The notes under the pieces are model-generated. The model was not told the DNA's origin, searched no databases, and saw only the letters and a program-made list of their open reading frames with translations. Made by a program: the position numbers and the translations under genes. Shown here piece by piece: positions 5,213 to 10,777 of a DNA stretch of 10,777 bases (position 1 is its first letter; each line of letters starts with the position of its first letter). The DNA is from Pontiella desulfatans. Lineage in GTDB: Bacteria; Verrucomicrobiota; Kiritimatiellia; Kiritimatiellales; Pontiellaceae. The DNA lies in the NCBI GenBank assembly GCA_029287275.1, contig JARFRL010000026.1:1-10777 (forward strand), in the 5' to 3' direction.

Positions 5213-7438
5213 ATGGGAAAAGCGTTTAATTCCGACTGGATTGGAAAAAGGAACATATCGGCTCACCTCTCGAGTTGCGCCGGCTGCGGCAAACTTGTTC
5301 TGCTAAGTTCCTACACCACGACGCGGTTCGTCAAATTCATGGCGCTTCCGCTCGCGCCAACCAGAAGATTTCATGTCATCGACGAATGCCCGGTCTGCGG
5401 ACACAGGGGCGTCACGACGCGCCGACACCACGCGCGGGAGCGGAAAAAAAATCTCGCGATCATGATGGAGGGGTTCACGACCGCCCCTGACGATCCTGAC
5501 AACTGCTTGAACGCGCTTCACACGCTCATGATTTACAATGAGGAGGCCTGGTTCAAAGACGTTCGAAAAACCTACGGCCTTCGATTCGAAACCGACCCGC
5601 GGATTCAGCTTCAGATCGCGCGCGGATTCTGCCGATTCGGGGAATACGAGCAAGCGATCGAACAGTGCGACAAGGCCGCCGAACTGGGCGAGGAAGAACA
5701 GGCCGATGAGCTGCGGCAGTTTTGCCTTAGCGCGATCGTCGCTAAAAAATACTCGCTGGATCTCGAGCAGTGGGTGGTCAAAGAGGAATCGTCAAAGAAA
5801 GCCTACATCCCCCTGATCTCCTTCGCCAGCACCCTGTCGTTGCTCTTCGTTTACCAAGGCGTTTCGGCGTTGCGAACCAACCGAGCGTGGATCGTGAATG
5901 GCGCCCTGCGCCCGTATGAGTTCGTTCTGGATGGCGAGACCCACGTCCTTCCCGCGGGCGAGCGGCGCCAAATCAAACTCAAACTCGGCGAACACGAACT
6001 GCGGGTGGAGGACCGTGAAGCCAGCATTTTTTCATATGACATCCCGCTGGTGAAACAATTGCTTCAAAAACAACTGTTGGTCATCAATCCGGACACGCTC
6101 GCGTTTCTACGCGTGGAAAGCACGGATGGGTCCGGAGCGCGTTATTCGCAAGGCAGCGTGACGCACGCGCTCTCGGGCGTGGGCTATCCGCTTTTCTCGT
6201 TCCGAAAAGAAGAGGCGGACCGCGAGAGCGGTCGGCGCATCAGCATGTTCCGTCCGAAGACGCACATGGAAATGGTCGAGCACATGCGAAGCCTCGACAA
6301 ACCAGGACTGGCGCGCGGCTACGCCCGACGGGCGCTCATCTTCTCTCCCCAGACCACCGAGGCCGCGCCTTTGCTCCACGTCGCGCTTGAAGGGGCTTCA
6401 GCTGAGTTCCAAAAATCGTTCATGCGCGACGGCCTCGCGCTCGAACCCACATCCCTGGCGTGGCACCTGTATTATCAGGATTCCGCGCGTCTGAACGGGT
6501 TCTTTGAGGGTCTGATTCCCGAATACACCGCTCGGTGCAAAGAGCGCTCCAAAGAGCCCGAAAGCTTCTATCTGCTGGGACGCGTCTTGACCAAACGCGA
6601 GCTGGCCCACCAATTTTTCCTGCGCTCCGAGGAAGGGATCGGCATGGGCGGGCTTGGATTTTATGCCATCGCGGCCGATTGCTTCGCCCACGGCGAAAAC
6701 AACCAAGCGCTTCAACAGATCGAGTCCGCGCTTACCGCCGCGCCCGGGAATCCCGCGTTCAATGATCTTCGGGAGCGAGTTCTGCTCGCGAAACGTGATT
6801 ACGACGCGCTCCTCGAAACCGCGGAGCTTGACGAAACCCCGCGTTCGGCCGAACGCAGAACGCTATACCTCACCCTCGCGGGGTATCATCAAGAGGCGGA
6901 AAAACTCGCCGCCACGTTCGACGAAGGCGCCCTCTCGGCCCGCTTGAACGCCATTCGATTCCACGCGGTCGGAAACGTCAAAAGCTACTTGGCCTCGATC
7001 GAGAGCGCCGGCGATCCCAGCGCGCGCGTCAAGCGCTTGATCTTCGAGCGAAGCGCCGCCGAGGCCGACGCGGAAATGAGCGAAACCGATGGTCACGCCT
7101 GGTGGGAGCACCTGGAGATGTATTGCGAAGCGATGGCGGATCGGCAACCCGAAATCGCGGCGCGAAATCTAGAAAAGGCCGCGGAGGAAATGAAACGCGA
7201 CGACTTCACCCACTTGAAAATCTCGCGCCTACTCACCACCGAGGAAGCGCCCGCGGCGGAACGCGTGGTCGAACTCGAAATAGAGCCCACCAACAAAGCG
7301 TTGCTTTGCGCGGTTTTAAGTTATCGATTTCCGGAGCGCGGCGAGGAGTTCAAAGCCCTTTCGCGGCGGTACAACTTCACGCCGGTCTACCCGAGTTTGC
7401 TGATCAAACGATGGACTACGCCGGCGAAGCGGCCGTAG
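5213..7438 (+). CDS. zinc-ribbon / TPR single-span membrane protein, function unknown
   Basis: Protein of 741 residues that I cannot assign to a named family. Residues 22-25 (CAGC) and 59-62 (CPVC), with a PLAPTRRFHVIDEC stretch before the second pair, form a four-Cys zinc ribbon of the kind at the N-terminus of membrane zinc-ribbon proteins. Residues about 80-190 are helical with TPR-like pairs (IARGFCRFGEYEQAIEQCDK). Residues about 198-217 (YIPLISFASTLSLLFVYQGV) are the one clear membrane span. Residues about 228-262 (YEFVLDGETHVLPAGERRQI, then GEHELRV) look like a small PEGA-type beta domain outside the membrane. From about 350 onward are more TPR-like helices (ARGYARRALIFSPQ, NQALQQIESALTAAPGNPAF). 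The expected topology is ribbon and first TPRs in the cytosol, PEGA-like and remaining TPRs outside. The start follows AAGGAAA. It converges on the PHP gene with a 9-base gap. A scaffold or envelope-stress role is speculation. Confidence 0.8.
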   Translation: MGKAFNSDWIGKRNISAHLSSCAGCGKLVLLSSYTTTRFVKFMALPLAPTRRFHVIDECPVCGHRGVTTRRHHARERKKNLAIMMEGFTTAPDDPDNCLNALHTLMIYNEEAWFKDVRKTYGLRFETDPRIQLQIARGFCRFGEYEQAIEQCDKAAELGEEEQADELRQFCLSAIVAKKYSLDLEQWVVKEESSKKAYIPLISFASTLSLLFVYQGVSALRTNRAWIVNGALRPYEFVLDGETHVLPAGERRQIKLKLGEHELRVEDREASIFSYDIPLVKQLLQKQLLVINPDTLAFLRVESTDGSGARYSQGSVTHALSGVGYPLFSFRKEEADRESGRRISMFRPKTHMEMVEHMRSLDKPGLARGYARRALIFSPQTTEAAPLLHVALEGASAEFQKSFMRDGLALEPTSLAWHLYYQDSARLNGFFEGLIPEYTARCKERSKEPESFYLLGRVLTKRELAHQFFLRSEEGIGMGGLGFYAIAADCFAHGENNQALQQIESALTAAPGNPAFNDLRERVLLAKRDYDALLETAELDETPRSAERRTLYLTLAGYHQEAEKLAATFDEGALSARLNAIRFHAVGNVKSYLASIESAGDPSARVKRLIFERSAAEADAEMSETDGHAWWEHLEMYCEAMADRQPEIAARNLEKAAEEMKRDDFTHLKISRLLTTEEAPAAERVVELEIEPTNKALLCAVLSYRFPERGEEFKALSRRYNFTPVYPSLLIKRWTTPAKRP

Positions 7439-7447
7439 AGAATCCGC

Positions 7448-8143
7448 TCAAGCTCGGCGTTGTTCGAGCACCTTTCGAAGATGATTCACCGTCAGCGATT
7501 CCAGCTCGTAGTCCGTGTGAGCCGAGCCCAGCCCGCCGAGATCATGCGAATCCGAGTTCCGAATAATCGGGTATCCCAACGCGAGCGCGGGATCGCCGCG
7601 CGCGGTCAGCTCCACCGCGTCGAAATTTTCGGCGGGTAGAAACCCGAGTTGCGCGATGACGCCATAAACCATCCGATCAATGTGCGCGGGAATGATCAGC
7701 CCATCCAACGCGTGAACGCGTTCCACCAACGAGCCGATGTCGAAACCGGACGCGCTGATCAGAAATTTATCGGCGAACCCGAGGATCTCCTCGTTCTCGT
7801 CGATGATGGGTTGATCCCCGAAGCGGTCGGGTTGGTTGGGCACGTCCGGCAGGCTGTCGTAAACCAGCGCGCCCATTTCCAGCGCGGATTCAAGATCGTC
7901 GAACAAGCAGAGGATATGCGCCTCTTCCATGGATGTGACTTCCATGCCGTACAGACACTCCATGCCGCGCCGCTCGCAGATCTTCGCGAACGCGGGCAGA
8001 TTGAAGCCGCAGTTGTGATCCGTCAGCGCGAGCGCGTTCAGCCCGACCTCTTTCGCCTTTCGCACGATCGCGTCGGGCGACATCTCGAGCGACGCGCAGG
8101 GCGACAAGCAACTGTGAACGTGAAAATCCGCGCGGTAAAGCAT
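7448..8143 (-). CDS. PHP-domain metal-dependent phosphoesterase
   Basis: Protein of 231 residues with a complete PHP (polymerase and histidinol phosphatase) fold. Metal-ligand motifs in order are H8-V-H10 in DFHVHS, TDHN (D42, H43), E68 in GMEVTS, H76 in EAHILCLF, PAHIDR, and NSDSH near the C-terminus. These fit a trinuclear-metal hydrolase acting on phosphoesters; the substrate may be a nucleotide or sugar phosphate but is not readable from sequence. It lacks the DNA polymerase and HisJ context. It is the last gene of the four-gene minus-strand cassette, starting 9 bases after the second DRTGG gene's stop, with TAGGAG six bases before the ATG. The cassette suggests that it makes or removes a small-molecule signal sensed by the DRTGG/CBS partners (inference). 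Confidence 0.92.
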   Translation of the reverse strand: MLYRADFHVHSCLSPCASLEMSPDAIVRKAKEVGLNALALTDHNCGFNLPAFAKICERRGMECLYGMEVTSMEEAHILCLFDDLESALEMGALVYDSLPDVPNQPDRFGDQPIIDENEEILGFADKFLISASGFDIGSLVERVHALDGLIIPAHIDRMVYGVIAQLGFLPAENFDAVELTARGDPALALGYPIIRNSDSHDLGGLGSAHTDYELESLTVNHLRKVLEQRRA

Positions 8144-8152
8144 GTCCCGCTC

Positions 8153-8497
8153 CTACGCGGCCGGACAGCCGCCGATATGTTGGGCGACGAGCGCGGACGT
8201 GTTGAACTGATTCTCCGACGTCTGAAACACCGCGAGCCCCTCGTCCGCCGCGGCGGCAAGCATGTCGTCCGGCACGGAACGATCGTTGCAGATGATGATC
8301 GCCGCGACGCCCGCGAGCGAGGAAACCGCGACGGTGTTCTTGTGCGCCTGAATGGTGATCAGAACGGAGCCTTCGTCGGCGTTGCCCATCACGTCGCTGA
8401 GCAAGTCGGAGGTGTAGCCCGTGGTAAGTTCCGCGTCGGTGTATTGATCCTGAACGCAGGTGAATTGCTCCAACGACTGGATTTCGCTAATCTTCAT
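8153..8497 (-). CDS. DRTGG-domain protein (second copy)
   Basis: Protein of 114 residues made of one DRTGG domain (a small alpha/beta fold also found in phosphotransacetylase and CBS-PPase proteins, thought to bind nucleotides or regulate). Family features are TTGYTSDLLSDVM near residues 25-38, LAGVAAIIICNDRSVPDDML, then AAADEGLAVF and a final ALVAQHIG helix. The literal DRTGG motif is not present, as is common in these stand-alone versions. It is a paralogue of the gene at 9416-9754. Its ATG lies inside the preceding ATPase gene (11-base overlap, out of frame), with GGAGAAAG as ribosome site. No catalytic residues are evident, so a ligand-sensing or partner-binding role is inferred. Confidence 0.85.
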   Translation of the reverse strand: MKISEIQSLEQFTCVQDQYTDAELTTGYTSDLLSDVMGNADEGSVLITIQAHKNTVAVSSLAGVAAIIICNDRSVPDDMLAAAADEGLAVFQTSENQFNTSALVAQHIGGCPAA

Positions 8498-9416
8498 GTT
8501 CTTTCTCCGGTTTCAAACTGATGATGGATTTCACCATGGTGCCCATGCCCATGGCGGATTCGATGGCGAATTCGTCGGACACCCGCTTGACGTTCGGCAG
8601 GCCCATCCCCGCGCCGAACCCCTGCGACCGAATCCATTCGTTCGCGGTGGAAAAACCCTGCGTCATGGCCTTCTCGATATCCTCGATGCCCGGCCCGCGG
8701 TCGTGCGATGAAATCTTGACGCGGTCTTCGGTGATGTCGAATCCGAGCATGCCGCCGTTGGAATGCGCGACGAGATTGATCTCGAGCTCGTAACTCGCCA
8801 CGGCGACGCGGCGGATGACCTTTGGAGGAACGCCGCGGGATTTGAGAAACTTTTTGATCTCGCTGGAGGCCTTCCCGCCGTTCTCGAAATCGTAGCGGCT
8901 GAGTTGATAGACCTTCGAGAGCGTCAGCGAGTTGGGCTCGGGCGGATGCTCGTGCCGTTGCTCCATGTCGCGCAACTGCCGCGAAAGCTCCCGAATCAGC
9001 GCGTGGTTGATGTTCCGGAACGTCAAGATTCCGGTCAGTTCGTTCTTCTTGTTCACGACGGGAAACTGACGGAACGGGAATTTTCCGAAAGCCGAAATCG
9101 CGAACGAAAGCGGCATGTCCTCCGCGAGCGTCTGCACCTCGCCCACCATCCATTGGATGACGCTTTCCTCCATCGAGCCGCGTTCGAGCGCGTTCATGAG
9201 ATCGTTCATCGTCACGATGCCCACGACGCGCTTGTTGTCCACCACCGGCACGCCGGTGATGGAGTTGTTCTTCATGATGGTTTGGACGTCGCGCATCGTG
9301 CAGTTGCGCGACACCGCGAACACCTTGCTCGTCATCACCTCGCTGATGCGCAGTCCGTAAATCAGTTCCTGAACCCGGAGGGAGGATTGCAGGGGTTGGG
9401 CGCGTTCCTCGCTCAT
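8487..9416 (-). CDS. CBS-pair protein with C-terminal RsbW-type (HATPase_c) anti-sigma-like ATPase
   Basis: Protein of 309 residues. Residues about 24-150 hold two CBS motifs (MTSKVFAVSRNCTMRDVQ with ITGVPVVDNKRVVGIVTMND, then TLAEDMPLSFAI with RQFPVVNKKNELTGILTF), which together usually bind adenine nucleotides. Residues about 195-300 are a GHKL ATPase of the RsbW/SpoIIAB type: N-box E210-L-E-I-N214-L-V-A-H218, G1 box DRGPGI at 239-244 and G2 box GFGAGMG at 266-272. There is no phospho-acceptor His domain, so it resembles a serine kinase/anti-sigma switch rather than a full sensor kinase. I use the ATG at 9416, not the in-frame ATG at 9449, because it overlaps the upstream stop as TGATG and has GGGGA just upstream. 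The longer form would reach into the DRTGG gene. No sigma factor or anti-anti-sigma gene is next to it. A likely role is nucleotide-gated binding or phosphorylation of a partner (inference). Confidence 0.9.
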   Translation of the reverse strand: MSEERAQPLQSSLRVQELIYGLRISEVMTSKVFAVSRNCTMRDVQTIMKNNSITGVPVVDNKRVVGIVTMNDLMNALERGSMEESVIQWMVGEVQTLAEDMPLSFAISAFGKFPFRQFPVVNKKNELTGILTFRNINHALIRELSRQLRDMEQRHEHPPEPNSLTLSKVYQLSRYDFENGGKASSEIKKFLKSRGVPPKVIRRVAVASYELEINLVAHSNGGMLGFDITEDRVKISSHDRGPGIEDIEKAMTQGFSTANEWIRSQGFGAGMGLPNVKRVSDEFAIESAMGMGTMVKSIISLKPEKEHED

Positions 9417-9754
9417 CAAGTCCCCAACAGACGGCCGAGCAGCACGCAAAGATCGTACTTCGGAAAACGCGCCCGGAACAACGCGACGTCTTGATCGGCC
9501 GCGAGCTCGATCATTCCCTCCGTAACGGTTTTCCCGTTCGCGACAATCACCGCTTCGGACCCGACGATGCCCGCGGAGCGGATCGACTGCTCCGAGGAGA
9601 GCGAGGTGACCAGCAACATGTCGTCGCGTTCGCTCATCAGCACGTCGCTCATGAGGTCCGAGGCGAAAACCGTCTCGATGTTAATTTTTTCCCAGCCGTC
9701 GGGTCCGTGAACCAGCTCGGCGTCAAGGGCGTCCACGATGCGTAATAAATCCAT
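9416..9754 (-). CDS. DRTGG-domain protein (first copy)
   Basis: Protein of 112 residues, the first gene of the cassette. It has a single DRTGG-type domain: INIETVFASDLMSDVLMSER, then LVTSLSSEQSIRSAGIVG, AVIVANGKTVTEGMIELAAD and a closing YDLCVLLGRL helix. The shared xxFxSDLxSDVx signature and the same order of strands show that it is a paralogue of the protein at 8153-8497; sequence identity looks modest. The start has GGAG four bases upstream. The stop shares one base with the ATG of the ATPase gene, so translation is likely coupled. The function is not known; a ligand-binding regulatory subunit is inferred. Confidence 0.85.
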   Translation of the reverse strand: MDLLRIVDALDAELVHGPDGWEKINIETVFASDLMSDVLMSERDDMLLVTSLSSEQSIRSAGIVGSEAVIVANGKTVTEGMIELAADQDVALFRARFPKYDLCVLLGRLLGT

Positions 9755-9792
9755 AAATCTCCAAAACGGGGTTTACTGAATGATTTGGCGAG

Positions 9793-9831
9793 ATAGAAGA
9801 GGTTTTCTTAAGAGGGTTCAACCAAATTGGT
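9793..9831 (-). promoter_or_regulatory. possible promoter and operator of the DRTGG-PHP cassette
   Basis: On the minus strand TTGAAC (9821-9816) and TTCTAT (9798-9793) are 17 bases apart; they match the consensus at 4 and 3 of 6 positions. Abutting the -35 box is ACCAAATTGGT (9821-9831 on the plus strand), a perfect inverted repeat with 5-base arms around one central base, in a place that suits a regulator. Support is moderate for the repeat and weak for the promoter. Confidence 0.28.
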
Positions 9832-9841
9832 CTTTCCGCGC

Positions 9842-10000
9842 TTATTTATTTTCGCTCGCCCTTCGACCGACCCGAGTCGGGGGCTCACCCGGCACCTTGT
9901 AGCGCCGCGTCAAGTCGTCCAGCTCCTTGATGAGCGCCGCGCTCTTCGCCTTGTTTTCGAGCGCGCGCGGCTCGCGCTTCTCGCCGTTTGAAACGCCCAC
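9842..10000 (-). CDS. possible small protein, 52 residues
   Basis: A GTG-started frame (10000 to TAA at 9842) in the otherwise empty gap between the cassette and yceH. The protein is charged and helical in its centre (RALENKAKSAALIKELDDL), then TRRYKVPGEPPTR and a basic tail. Reasons to believe it: third codon positions are strongly G/C-rich like the neighbouring genes, composition is soluble-protein-like, and AAAGGGTG lies just before the GTG. Reasons for doubt: it is short, starts with GTG, has a ribosome site that is rather close, and I recognise no family. A TGA closes the frame eight codons before the GTG. An ATG at 10041 in another frame begins a WRKIERPER peptide that could belong to it if there were a one-base indel. 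The rest of the 361-base gap holds only the repeats listed separately. Confidence 0.38.
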   Translation of the reverse strand: MGVSNGEKREPRALENKAKSAALIKELDDLTRRYKVPGEPPTRVGRRASENK

Positions 10001-10049
10001 GCCACCCTTTCAGGTCTTTCGATCTTCCGCCACGGAATCATCACGTCTA

Positions 10050-10078
10050 TTGAATTAACGCGCCGTTAGCGCTAACCT
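10050..10078 (+). promoter_or_regulatory. possible yceH promoter with 12-base palindrome
   Basis: TTGAAT (10050-10055) and TAACCT (10073-10078) are spaced by 17 bases. GTTAGCGCTAAC at 10065-10076 is a perfect 12-base palindrome that covers the end of the spacer and most of the -10 box, the usual place for a repressor site. TTAACG at 10055-10060 is also a near inverted copy of its left arm. The palindrome is certain; the regulatory role is inference. Confidence 0.35.
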
Positions 10079-10115
10079 GCTTGAACTCGAGGAAAACGTA
10101 AATAGGAGAATCGTT

Positions 10116-10777
10116 ATGGAATTCGAACTGAACCCGATAGAGGAGCGCGTGATTGGATGCCTTATCGAAAAAGAGATGGCCACGCCCGACCACTATCCCC
10201 TCACCCTCAACGCGCTGGTGAACGCCTGCAACCAGAAGAACAACCGCGAGCCCGTCATGGAGCTCGAGCAAGCCGCGGTGGAAAACGCGCTGTATGAACT
10301 GCGAACCGAACACAAACTCGCGGTCGAGGTTTCCGCGTCCGGCAGCCGCGTCTTGAAATATCGCCACAACTTCGCCGACCACTGGAGCTTCTCCCTCTCC
10401 CAGATGGCGATCCTCTGCGAACTGCTGCTGCGCGGCCCGCAAACGCCCGGCGATCTGCGGGCCCGTTGCGCGCGCCTGCACGCCTTGGCCGACTCGAGCG
10501 AGGTCGAGATGATTTTGAACCAGCTGAAATCGAACGAGGAAGGAAGCTTCGTCGTTCAACTTCCCCGCGAACCCGGAAAACGCGAACGACGCTGGGCGCA
10601 CCTGTTTGGCGGTGAACCCAACGTCGAACTAGAACAACCCACCGCGCCGAGCGCGGTCGAAATTCAGAACGGACCAAGCCGCATCGAACGCATTCAAACG
10701 CTGGAATACGAAGTCGCCGATCTCCGGCAGGAGCTCGACGAGCTCAAGCAACAATTCCAAGCGCTCAAAACCGCGTT
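10116..10777 (+). CDS. yceH: YceH family protein (DUF480), 3' end outside the window
   Basis: The frame is open for 220 codons to the window edge. It matches YceH/DUF480 along its length: LNPIEERVIGCLIEKEMATP then HYPLTLNALVNACNQKNNRE and PVMEL in the first winged-helix domain (about 1-80), and MAILCELLLRGPQTPGDLRAR followed by LPREPGKRERRWAHL in the second (about 90-170). The last visible part (about 190-220, IERIQTLEYEVADLRQELDE) is a coiled-coil tail, so only a short C-terminal piece should be missing given the usual length of about 215-230 residues. YceH proteins are two-winged-helix proteins presumed to bind nucleic acid; their cellular role is not established. The start ATG has AGGAGA seven bases upstream. 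It stands apart from the minus-strand cassette behind its own promoter-like palindrome. Confidence 0.94.
   Translation, partial: MEFELNPIEERVIGCLIEKEMATPDHYPLTLNALVNACNQKNNREPVMELEQAAVENALYELRTEHKLAVEVSASGSRVLKYRHNFADHWSFSLSQMAILCELLLRGPQTPGDLRARCARLHALADSSEVEMILNQLKSNEEGSFVVQLPREPGKRERRWAHLFGGEPNVELEQPTAPSAVEIQNGPSRIERIQTLEYEVADLRQELDELKQQFQALKTA

Noticed and set aside
7649..8521. Plus-strand open frame (290 codons) opposite the PHP and DRTGG genes
   Set aside because: Both minus-strand genes have family motifs and ribosome sites; this frame is their antisense shadow.
8763..9494. Plus-strand open frame (243 codons) opposite the CBS-ATPase gene
   Set aside because: His/Arg-rich antisense shadow with no motif.
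10047..10601. Minus-strand open frame (184 codons) opposite yceH
   Set aside because: The plus strand encodes a clear YceH protein across the same bases.

Overview
The window (about 10.8 kb, GC-rich, very high G/C at third codon positions) looks like ordinary bacterial chromosome. No mobile element, CRISPR array or phage gene is visible. The gene content suggests a PVC-type or neighbouring phylum, for example Kiritimatiellota/Lentisphaerota/Verrucomicrobiota. The pointers are a secreted beta-helix protein with a deiodinase-like domain and a planctomycete-style EF-hand tail, and a DRTGG/PHP signalling cassette. This placement is inference from gene families; nothing in the window fixes the phylum.

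Layout, left to right. A tRNA-Ser(UGA) lies on the minus strand (2-89). A large exported mosaic protein (257-2680, +) follows: signal peptide, right-handed beta-helix, deiodinase-like thioredoxin fold with Asp at the selenocysteine position, a beta-rich region and an EF-hand pair. It converges, with a 6-base gap, on a bifunctional DAHP synthase/chorismate mutase gene (2687-3766, -), the entry point of aromatic amino-acid synthesis. Divergent from that is a two-gene plus-strand unit: a NYN nuclease-like protein with a C-terminal OST-HTH/LOTUS domain (3890-4660) and, 3 bases on, an SRPBCC-fold protein (4664-5110). Next, behind its own promoter-like region, is a 741-residue zinc-ribbon/TPR membrane protein of unknown function (5213-7438, +).

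Converging on it is a compact four-gene minus-strand operon (9754 down to 7448): DRTGG protein, CBS-pair protein with an RsbW-type ATPase, second DRTGG protein, PHP phosphoesterase. The genes overlap by 1 and 11 bases or lie 9 bases apart, so translational coupling is likely. Related cassettes are known to me beside [FeFe]-hydrogenase/NADH-oxidoreductase genes in Clostridia and Thermotogae. Here no hydrogenase gene lies in the window, so the cassette appears free-standing.

The 361-base gap 9755-10115 holds operator-like palindromes and a possible 52-codon minus-strand gene. The window ends inside a yceH (DUF480) gene (10116 to the edge, +).

The most interesting items are the pseudo-deiodinase/beta-helix fusion, the uncharacterised DRTGG-ATPase-DRTGG-PHP cassette, and the zinc-ribbon/TPR membrane protein.
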